Positions 1 to 6,284 of a stretch of DNA of 10,592 bases are shown in pieces (positions within the stretch are counted from its first letter, which is position 1; every line of letters starts with the position of its first letter). The stretch is taken from positions 1 through 10,592 of the forward strand of contig JAXJWW010000027.1 of assembly GCA_036307825.1 (NCBI GenBank), in the 5' to 3' direction. This DNA is from RGIG9060 sp036307825 (lineage in GTDB: Bacteria; Spirochaetota; Spirochaetia; Treponematales; Treponemataceae). The position numbers and the translations under genes were made by a program. Under the pieces are notes generated by a model that ran no database searches, was not told where the DNA came from, and saw nothing but the letters and a program-made list of their open reading frames with translations.

Positions 1-287
1 AAATCATAAGCAAAGGAAGTTCCAAAAGTTCCTGCACGGCGAAGTACAAAAACTGCTAAAAAAATAAAGGGAACATATTCATAAAGTTTACGAACTATTT
101 TATATACACTAGCATCTTTTTTATATTGAAGTTTATAAAAACCAAAAAAAACAAGAAATGCAGTAAAAACTAAAGCCACCCAGAAAGCTAAAAAAGACAA
201 ATCAATAATTGTTGTTATCTGCAAAAAAGTAAAAATTACGCTTAAAGCAAGAGTTACTAAATTCAAAACACTAAATTTTCTATTCAT
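1..287 (-). CDS. Unrecognised membrane protein, N-terminal 95 residues (3' end outside window)
   Basis: This open frame begins with ATG at 287 and runs off the left edge without a stop. It encodes at least 95 residues. Hydrophobic stretches at about residues 8-24 and 29-47, then a basic linker (YKLQYKKD), then a third hydrophobic stretch near 70-80 followed by VLRRAGTFGTSFAYD, indicate an integral membrane protein with at least three helices and no obvious cleavable signal peptide. I cannot assign a family. There is no Shine-Dalgarno sequence before the ATG; instead an extended -10 box sits 7 bases upstream, so the transcript may be leaderless. It diverges from the HPt gene across a 77-bp spacer. 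The reading frame is sound; the function is unknown. Confidence 0.75.
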   Translation of the reverse strand, partial: MNRKFSVLNLVTLALSVIFTFLQITTIIDLSFLAFWVALVFTAFLVFFGFYKLQYKKDASVYKIVRKLYEYVPFIFLAVFVLRRAGTFGTSFAYD

Positions 288-293
288 ATTTTA

Positions 294-302
294 ATTATAG
301 CA
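294..302 (-). promoter_or_regulatory. Extended -10 promoter of the left-edge gene
   Basis: Read on the minus strand the sequence is TGCTATAAT, a perfect -10 hexamer with the TG extended element. No good -35 was found at the usual spacing (the best at 17 bp is TAGTAC), which extended -10 promoters tolerate. The hexamer ends 7 bases before the ATG, so initiation at the normal distance would fall on or beside the start codon and give a leaderless mRNA. This is inferred from spacing alone. Confidence 0.6.
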
Positions 303-320
303 AAAATATTCAATTTGTAC

Positions 321-326
321 TACAAT
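321..326 (+). promoter_or_regulatory. Possible -10 box for the HPt gene
   Basis: TACAAT matches the -10 consensus at five of six positions. It would give a leader of about 32 bases containing the AGGA site at 351-354. No convincing -35 is seen upstream; the region overlaps the divergent promoter at 294-302. This is a weak call. Confidence 0.3.
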
Positions 327-364
327 AATTTATTAAAACTTGGTATTTTTAGGATTCTTAAAAT

Positions 365-721
365 ATGGAAGTAAATAACAGAAAACTTTTTAATATAGAA
401 GAAACTTTAGTTAGATTTGGTGGCGACGAAGAACTGTTAAAAGAATTAGCAACAATGTTTATAAAAGACAGCGCTTTTTCTAGGGAAGAATTTGAAAATC
501 TACTTAAAAATGATGATAAAGCCTTGAGTGCAAGTTATGTCCACAAATTAAAAGGAAGTTGCGGTACCTTAGGCTGTGAGGTTCTCTACGACCAATGTGT
601 AAAAGTAGAAGGAATATTAAAAGGAAAAATTTCTGGAGATGTTCAGCAAGAAGCAGATATTTTGTGTAAGATTTATGATGAGACAGTGGATATTTTAGTG
701 GAATGGGTGTTGGTTTTGTAA
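365..721 (+). CDS. Stand-alone HPt domain phosphotransfer protein
   Basis: This encodes a 118-residue cytoplasmic protein consisting of one histidine phosphotransfer four-helix bundle. The motif HKLKGSCGTLG (His60, Lys63, Gly64) is the classical HPt signature, with His60 the expected phosphoacceptor. There is no kinase or receiver part. Such proteins shuttle phosphate between receiver domains. The receiver at the end of the nearby CheA hybrid or that of CheB are possible partners, but this is inferred from proximity. It is the only complete gene on the plus strand, convergent with the chemoreceptor operon and separated from it by an IS3 fragment. The start is ATG with AGGA (351-354) 10 bases upstream. 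The stop codon abuts the IS fragment, so the last few residues (VLVL) may not be original. The HPt identity is secure. Confidence 0.85.
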   Translation: MEVNNRKLFNIEETLVRFGGDEELLKELATMFIKDSAFSREEFENLLKNDDKALSASYVHKLKGSCGTLGCEVLYDQCVKVEGILKGKISGDVQQEADILCKIYDETVDILVEWVLVL

Positions 722-722
722 A

Positions 723-869
723 ACTACCTGTCAATTTATATTGTGCAACCCATTGTTTAAGACAAGTTCTTGCGACTTTATACTTTTTGGCAACTGTTTC
801 AGTTCCACCTTCTCCTGATATGTAAGCTTTTACAACTCTTAACTTATACTCTTCTGAGTATTTAGACAT
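723..869 (-). pseudogene. Truncated IS3-family transposase orfA (helix-turn-helix N-terminus)
   Basis: From ATG 869 the first ~49 codons read MSKYSEEYKLRVVKAYISGE followed by GGTETVAKKYKV and LKQWVAQYKLTG. This is the N-terminal helix-turn-helix of IS3-family OrfA proteins, which binds the element ends. A strong AGGAGG (880-885) lies 10 bases upstream. Beyond codon 49 the frame stays open to 504, but that part is simply the antisense of the HPt gene and has no transposase character. OrfA is normally about 90-170 residues and acts with the orfB DDE integrase, which is absent here. No transposase activity is expected. Confidence 0.8.
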
Positions 870-921
870 AAAAAATGCACCTCCTAAAATTGAACTTTAT
901 TTGTCCAACTTTAGGGGTGCA
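870..921 (-). terminator. IS-derived hairpin plus T6, likely terminator of the chemosensory operon
   Basis: Bases 903-921 and 876-895 form an imperfect inverted repeat with a 7-base loop (896-902). In minus-strand RNA this is about 19 base pairs, two of them G-U wobbles, with one bulged base. It is followed at once by six U residues (870-875). It lies about 30 bases past the stop of the last operon gene and is oriented correctly to end that transcript. The same hairpin hides the AGGAGG of orfA, a known device by which insertion sequences block translation from transcripts entering from outside. On the plus strand both wobbles become A-C mismatches, so it is a weaker terminator for the HPt gene. 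Confidence 0.6.
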
Positions 922-953
922 CTTCAGTTTTTCAGAAAGTCTTTTTTTTACTT

Positions 954-2705
954 TTACACAAATTTAAGTCTATTTACGATGTGATGTAATTCTTCACAAG
1001 TTTTGGTTATAGTTTGATTTAATTCTGAATTATTTTCGATACTAATTGAAATTTGTCGTAAAGTTACCAAAATCTGTTCAAAGGCTGTTGCTTGTTGGCC
1101 AATAATTAAACTTATATCCGCAGAAGATTCAGCTGTAACTTCAGCAGAACTTTTTATGTCTGCAAAATTTTTCTTCAATTTAGTTGATAAGTCACATCCT
1201 TCAAGTATTTTTTCGGTTCCACCTTCAGAAGCAATAATTAAGTTATCCGATGAATGTTGAATTTCAGTTATTTTCTCACGAATTTCTTTTATAGATTCTG
1301 TAATTCCATCTGCTAAACGTCTAATTTCATTTGCTACAATATGAAAGTTTTTTCCAGCCTCCCCTGCACTTACCGCTTCTAGTTCTGCATTTAAAGCAAT
1401 TACTTTTGTTTGGTCTGCAATTCCATTAATGATTGTAACAATCTCCCAAATATTTTCAATTTTTTCACTTAGCAATTTTATACCAGAAATTGTATCAACA
1501 TTAGCATTGGTAATTTCATCCATTTTTGCAAGATTAGTTGCAAGAATTTCAACACCTTCTTGAACATCTAAGGCAGTTTTATTGGCAACTAAAGCAACTT
1601 CATTTATGCGTTTAGATATACTTTGTGAAAGTTTATCTGATTCTTCCATGGTTGTAACAATATTTTTTACAGAATTTGATTGTTCTATAGAAATCGTTTC
1701 AACATTTCTAACAGATAACAATAAATCTTCATTAGAGGATGAAACCTTTTGTGCAATGCTGTTTGTGTTTTCAAAAATATTTTTAAATAATGAAATCGTA
1801 GAATTTACCCAAAACACATTATAAGATAATTCATTTGTAAAATCACAGGGTAATAAAGAAACAGAATCTGCACCTTGAGTATTTATATTTTTAATTGCAA
1901 TTCTCATTTCTTTTGCGTGTAACGAAATTTTATTAAAAAATAATATTGATAAAACAGAAATTAAAATTAAATGAATTGCAAAAATTAACAAAATTCTTAA
2001 AGAATTATTTAATGAATTTTGAGAATCAGTTTGTAAAAATGAATTAATTTCACTTGTAAATGATGACCAAACAAGAAAAAACAATAAACCAAAAGAAATT
2101 ACTAAAGGTACAAGAATGTAAAACACAAATAAATTTTTAATTGATAATCCATAACCAAATTTTTCATATTCATCATTTGGTTTTATACCTTGAGCAACTA
2201 AAGGTTTTGCATAATTAGAACAAACTTTTTCTGCCATATCCAAAGTAAACAAACCAGAAATTGTTGAAGTAAAAATCGTAGCAACACAACCATAAATTAA
2301 ATTTTTGAATTCAAACTTTTCTTGAAAATATAAAATGAAAATCCATAATATACAACCAACAAAAAATAAAAGAAAAACTTGAAGTGAAATATAAAATGGA
2401 ATTTTTAATAAATCTTTTAATAAATTTGTTCTATCAGCAACTGAAAAATAATTGTTATCATATTTCCAATCTTCAAATCTTTTAGATACAGAATTAGTTA
2501 TCAAACGATTTGTTTGAGGTGCAATAATCGTTTGAATTACAAACATAATTAACATTCCATAAAAAAATGAAATTGGAAATTGACTAAACTTTACACCAGC
2601 AAAACAAAAAATATATGGCATAACAATTATTCCAGAAATTATATTTGGTAACAAACCAAACTTCATCATTTGTTTTTCAAAAGATTTATCAAAATTAATT
2701 TTCAT
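954..2705 (-). CDS. Methyl-accepting chemotaxis protein, six-helix membrane type (receptor 1)
   Basis: This is a 583-residue chemoreceptor. The N-terminal ~260 residues contain about six hydrophobic segments (near 21-37, 45-62, 103-127, 136-156, 191-214 and 236-257) with short loops, so there is no large periplasmic ligand domain and no clear HAMP. The rest is a long cytoplasmic coiled coil whose tip (about 426-456) reads IINGIADQTKVIALNAELEA, then VSAGEAGKNFHIVANEIRRL. The tip docks CheA and CheW. Compared with E. coli Tsr, the contact residues Asn381 and Glu385 are kept (N439, E443), Arg388 is Ser446 and Ala383 is Glu441. ATG 2705 follows AAGGAA (2711-2716), which overlaps the end of the upstream paralogue. 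It is the last gene of the operon. The ligand is unknown. Confidence 0.9.
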   Translation of the reverse strand: MKINFDKSFEKQMMKFGLLPNIISGIIVMPYIFCFAGVKFSQFPISFFYGMLIMFVIQTIIAPQTNRLITNSVSKRFEDWKYDNNYFSVADRTNLLKDLLKIPFYISLQVFLLFFVGCILWIFILYFQEKFEFKNLIYGCVATIFTSTISGLFTLDMAEKVCSNYAKPLVAQGIKPNDEYEKFGYGLSIKNLFVFYILVPLVISFGLLFFLVWSSFTSEINSFLQTDSQNSLNNSLRILLIFAIHLILISVLSILFFNKISLHAKEMRIAIKNINTQGADSVSLLPCDFTNELSYNVFWVNSTISLFKNIFENTNSIAQKVSSSNEDLLLSVRNVETISIEQSNSVKNIVTTMEESDKLSQSISKRINEVALVANKTALDVQEGVEILATNLAKMDEITNANVDTISGIKLLSEKIENIWEIVTIINGIADQTKVIALNAELEAVSAGEAGKNFHIVANEIRRLADGITESIKEIREKITEIQHSSDNLIIASEGGTEKILEGCDLSTKLKKNFADIKSSAEVTAESSADISLIIGQQATAFEQILVTLRQISISIENNSELNQTITKTCEELHHIVNRLKFV

Positions 2706-2714
2706 AATAATTCC

Positions 2715-4445
2715 TTAAATGACAGTTTCTTTTAATTCCGCTAATGAATCAGAAATCTTTTGCAGTTGTAAAGACAAATCATTAACAGATTGAATTGAAG
2801 TTGCAGAAGATTCAATTCCAGCTGAAATCTGCTTAAGAGTAATTACAATTTGTTCAAAAGAAATTGTTTGCTGTTCGATAAACCCTTTAATATCATTTGC
2901 AGAAGAAACTGTAACTTCAGAAGAATTTTTTATATTATTAAATTTATCTTCTAGTTTTACAGAAAGTTGGAATCCTTCATTGATTTTTTTTGTTCCACCT
3001 TCTGAAGCTAAAATTAATGAATCAGAAGAATGTTGTATATCAGAAATTCTTTGCTTAATATCTTTTGTAGATTCCATAGTGTTATCTGCTAATCTTCTTA
3101 TTTCATTTGCTACAATATGAAAATTTTTACCAGCCTCCCCTGCACTTGCAGCTTCAAGTTCTGCATTAAAAGCAATAATTTTTGTTTGATCTGCAATTCC
3201 ACTAATTATATTTACGATGTACCAAATATTTTCAATTTGTTCATTTAATTTTTTTATTTCATCAATGATTGTAATATTTGCATCTGTAATTTCATTCATC
3301 TTACTTATACTTTCAGAAACAGTATTAAATCCATCTTGTACATCCTGTAAGTTTTTATTTGCAATTTCATTTACATAAGTAATTTTATTACTAATATCTT
3401 TAGATAACTTATCTGACTCCTCCATTGAACTTACAATTTGTCTTACACCAGTTGATTGTTCAACTGAAACAGAAGAATTTTGAGTAGAAATTACAACAAG
3501 ATTTTTTACGCTATCTGCAATTTCGTTTCCAATAGTTGCAGCTTTCTTTAATACATCAGCAAATTGAGAAGTATTTTTATTTATCAAATGAATATTGTAA
3601 GAAAATTCATTTGCCAAATCTGTTGGAACAAAATAACTATCTTGTAAATTATTTGATGTAGTATTTTTTATTAAAGCATCACGCATTTCATAAATATATC
3701 TTAAGAATCTAATTCCAAAAACAATTGCCAATGAAATACAAATTATTGCATTTATAATTATTACAATTGCAATATCAAACATTAAAATATTTTCTTTAAT
3801 ACTTAATTCTTTAAATACAAACATAAATGTAGAAAGACTACTTAAAATTGTTGGAATACAAATAAATGTATAAAAATAATTTTTTATTGAAAAACCAAAA
3901 AAGTTTTTCTTATCAACGATTGATGAATCAACACCTTCGGAAATTAATTCAAGGGCATATTTTGAGCAAACTTTTTCTGCACATAAAATTCCCGCTACAG
4001 ATGCAATATAAGCAGAATAAACACAAGTGAATAAAATAAAAACAAAGGTAATTAAAGAAACTTTTACAACAAAATAAAAATACAAAGCCCAAATTATTGT
4101 TCCACCTCCAAAAACTACCATAACAGATTTTCCAACATGTACTGGACAATGCATTAAATCTGCTAAAAGATTAGTTCTACTTTTTTCGTCTAAACCATTT
4201 TCTTTCCAGTCAATAATTCTTAAAGAAAGTTTTCTTGAGGAATTAGCATTAGTAAAAGGACCTAAAACAAATTGCATTAAAAGATAAATAACAATTCCTG
4301 CAATACCTGCATCTAAAACTTCTTGACCAGTAATGTTTACAAAGAAAATTACATACAAAATAAAAACAGCAACAGCAGAAAAATTTGGAATTTTTCCTGA
4401 AGTCATAATTTCTTGTTCAAAAGTTTTTTCTTTTTTTTGTTTCAT
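2715..4445 (-). CDS. Methyl-accepting chemotaxis protein, six-helix membrane type (receptor 2)
   Basis: This is a 576-residue chemoreceptor paralogous to the next gene along its whole length. Shared marks include the start (KTFEQEIMTSGKIPN against KSFEKQMMKFGLLPN), the TNLL.DL loop, the AEKVCS.YA segment and the signalling tip (here about 416-446, GIADQTKIIAFNAELEAASA). About six membrane segments fill residues 22-245, with only short external loops and no evident HAMP, so sensing probably happens in or near the membrane or in the cytoplasm. The tip carries the same unusual Glu429 and Ser434 as its partner. The C-terminus differs from receptor 1 and has no CheR-docking pentapeptide. ATG 4445 follows AGAGG (4452-4456), which overlaps the cyclase stop codon, so the two are probably translationally coupled. 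Confidence 0.9.
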   Translation of the reverse strand: MKQKKEKTFEQEIMTSGKIPNFSAVAVFILYVIFFVNITGQEVLDAGIAGIVIYLLMQFVLGPFTNANSSRKLSLRIIDWKENGLDEKSRTNLLADLMHCPVHVGKSVMVVFGGGTIIWALYFYFVVKVSLITFVFILFTCVYSAYIASVAGILCAEKVCSKYALELISEGVDSSIVDKKNFFGFSIKNYFYTFICIPTILSSLSTFMFVFKELSIKENILMFDIAIVIIINAIICISLAIVFGIRFLRYIYEMRDALIKNTTSNNLQDSYFVPTDLANEFSYNIHLINKNTSQFADVLKKAATIGNEIADSVKNLVVISTQNSSVSVEQSTGVRQIVSSMEESDKLSKDISNKITYVNEIANKNLQDVQDGFNTVSESISKMNEITDANITIIDEIKKLNEQIENIWYIVNIISGIADQTKIIAFNAELEAASAGEAGKNFHIVANEIRRLADNTMESTKDIKQRISDIQHSSDSLILASEGGTKKINEGFQLSVKLEDKFNNIKNSSEVTVSSANDIKGFIEQQTISFEQIVITLKQISAGIESSATSIQSVNDLSLQLQKISDSLAELKETVI

Positions 4446-4454
4446 TTTACACCT

Positions 4455-6284
4455 CTATTTTGTTGTTAAAGAAGTTGCACCATCCCAATCACTAGGAGGA
4501 TTATTTGCAAAATCAATACATCGTTTTAACATACAATTTGCAGCAACATCATTTGATGCTAGTTGCAAACATTTTTCAAAATATTCCCTAGAAAGATTCC
4601 ATCCTCCAAGAAAATATAAATCTAAGGCTTTTCTATAGCAATCAAGGTATTCACTATTATATTCTGAATCATCAAAATCAACTGAATAAATTGAAACAGC
4701 AATAGATTTTCCTTTAACTTTTACTTTATCAAGCATTCTAATAAAAAATTCTTTTTTTAAATTATCAACCACATCTTGAGAGATAACAATTTTTACACCA
4801 TATTGTTTTGTTAAACCTTCCAATCTTGAAGCTAAATTTACAGAATCACCAATAACTGTATAATCTGTTTTTTCTGCACAACCTATACTTCCAAAAATTA
4901 CATTACCATAATGAATACCAATTCCAATATCAATTTTTTTATTTTCAGGAATAAAAAGGTTTTCGCAACTAATATTTTTTAAAGCATTTTTCATTTCAAT
5001 GGCAGCTTGTACAGCTCTATCACAGTTATCTTCATAACTTATAGGAGCACCAAACAAAGCCATAATTGCATCTCCCATAAATTTATCGATTGAACCACCA
5101 TTTTGTTTTATAATATCTACCATAACTGTAAAATATTTATTTAAAAAACTAACAACATTTTCTGGTTCATTATATTCACTAATTGTAGTAAATCCACGAA
5201 TATCACAAATTAGAATTGCAATTTGTTGTTTTTGACCAACGAAGTTAGTTTTATTATCTGAAGTTTTAATTAAATCTTCAATAACTTCTGGAGGAACAAA
5301 TCTTGAAAACAAAGATTTTAATTTATTCTCTCTGTAAGATAAATTTTCAAATGTTATTAACTTGCAAAGTAATTTTGAAAATTCATTAAATAAATATTCA
5401 ATTTGTTCAACATGTAAATCAGTAAAATAATTTATTTCATTACTTCCAATATGCAAACTTATTACACAATCATCAATATTTTTTACAAAGAATTTGTATG
5501 AATTAATTTTTTTATTTTTAAAATCTTTATTAAGATTTTTACTTCTTTCAAATTTTATTTTCTGTTGAACATATTTTTTTAATTTAGAAATATTTAATTC
5601 AAAATCTGTTTTACAAATTAAAAGAAAATCCTCAATTTCATTATTAGAAAAATGAGAATCAAATTGTGAAAAATTTATTATTTTGTTTTGAAAACAAACA
5701 TTCAAACAAATTCCGTCTGCATTAATTATACAATATACAAAAGAAAAAACATTTTTTACAAATGAATTTATCTCTAAATTTTCTGAATAAAAATTTATCA
5801 AATTTTTTAATATTAATTTTTTATATGAATCTTTACTAATTTCATTAGAAATATTTATTATTAAATCTTTTTCAGAAAAATCACTAAAATTATTTTCAAG
5901 CTTATTTATTTTAGTTGAAATATTTTTAACATGACTTTCTATAGTTTCTGAATTTAAAGTAAAAAAATAATCAACATTTAATTCATCAATAAAAAAATTA
6001 GAAAAAATTTCATCACTTAAAAAATACAAACCAACAAAAATTGATTTTGTATTTACATTTGATTTTATAAATTTTATTAATTCAAAAGAATTAATTGGAA
6101 AACTTAAAGAAGAAAATAAAACTCCATCAGGATTTGAATTAGAAATTTCTTTTAACAAATCATAAGAATCATCATAAAAAAATAATTCAAATTCATTTAA
6201 ATCAAATGAAGACAAAAATATATTTTTTAGAGTTTTTGATTTTTCGCAAATATAAATAATTTTCTTTTCACTTTTATTGTTCAT
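4455..6284 (-). CDS. Soluble class III adenylate cyclase with pseudo-receiver, GAF-like and TPR-like parts
   Basis: This 609-residue protein has no membrane helix. Residues ~7-125 have the alternating pattern of a receiver domain, but the phosphoacceptor region reads DGVLFSSLSFPINSFELIKF, with Ser instead of Asp. Residues ~155-312 look GAF-like. FSRFVPPEVIEDLI (326-339) is the usual linker into the catalytic domain (~350-535). There the metal ligands Asp361 and Asp405, base-selecting Lys401 and Thr476, and transition-state Asn483 and Arg487 are all visible, so it should make cAMP from ATP as a homodimer. Thr instead of Asp at the base position is the class IIIb mark. Residues ~545-590 form a TPR-like helical pair, then the tail NPPSDWDGATSLTTK. 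ATG 6284 follows AAGGAG (6292-6297) and overlaps cheA by 11 bp. Its place inside a chemosensory operon suggests control by the array. Confidence 0.92.
   Translation of the reverse strand: MNNKSEKKIIYICEKSKTLKNIFLSSFDLNEFELFFYDDSYDLLKEISNSNPDGVLFSSLSFPINSFELIKFIKSNVNTKSIFVGLYFLSDEIFSNFFIDELNVDYFFTLNSETIESHVKNISTKINKLENNFSDFSEKDLIINISNEISKDSYKKLILKNLINFYSENLEINSFVKNVFSFVYCIINADGICLNVCFQNKIINFSQFDSHFSNNEIEDFLLICKTDFELNISKLKKYVQQKIKFERSKNLNKDFKNKKINSYKFFVKNIDDCVISLHIGSNEINYFTDLHVEQIEYLFNEFSKLLCKLITFENLSYRENKLKSLFSRFVPPEVIEDLIKTSDNKTNFVGQKQQIAILICDIRGFTTISEYNEPENVVSFLNKYFTVMVDIIKQNGGSIDKFMGDAIMALFGAPISYEDNCDRAVQAAIEMKNALKNISCENLFIPENKKIDIGIGIHYGNVIFGSIGCAEKTDYTVIGDSVNLASRLEGLTKQYGVKIVISQDVVDNLKKEFFIRMLDKVKVKGKSIAVSIYSVDFDDSEYNSEYLDCYRKALDLYFLGGWNLSREYFEKCLQLASNDVAANCMLKRCIDFANNPPSDWDGATSLTTK

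Larger units (their letters stand above)
723..926 (-). mobile_element. IS3-family (IS150-like) insertion sequence remnant, left end only
   Basis: The outer end is at 926; read inward on the minus strand it begins TGAAGTGCACCCCTAAAGTT and continues GGACA, a terminal repeat of IS3/IS150 type starting with the canonical TG. It is followed by a leader hairpin, an AGGAGG ribosome site and the start of orfA. Similarity stops near 723, within two bases of the HPt stop codon. The rest of orfA, all of orfB and the right terminal repeat are gone, so the element is dead. No target-site duplication can be judged with only one end. The fragment is visibly richer in GC than its surroundings, consistent with foreign origin. 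Confidence 0.8.

Noticed and set aside
504..869. A 121-codon minus-strand frame taken as one gene
   Set aside because: Only the first ~49 codons (869-723) are transposase-like; the rest is the antisense of the HPt gene, so it is annotated as a truncated orfA.
925..950. A second intrinsic terminator in the T-rich stretch after the IS end
   Set aside because: The run of seven T residues has no stable stem before it; only a 4-5 bp weak pairing could be drawn.
1582..1824. Plus-strand open frame of 80 codons
   Set aside because: It is wholly antisense to receptor 1, whose product is clearly a chemoreceptor; it has no ribosome site or recognisable content.
3949..4149. Minus-strand open frame of 66 codons, rich in Cys and Phe
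   Set aside because: It is a shifted frame inside receptor 2; the cysteine-rich composition is a by-product of reading hydrophobic codons out of frame.
4333..4638. Plus-strand open frame of 101 codons spanning the receptor 2/cyclase junction
   Set aside because: It is antisense to two well-supported genes and their coupled ribosome site, with no family resemblance.
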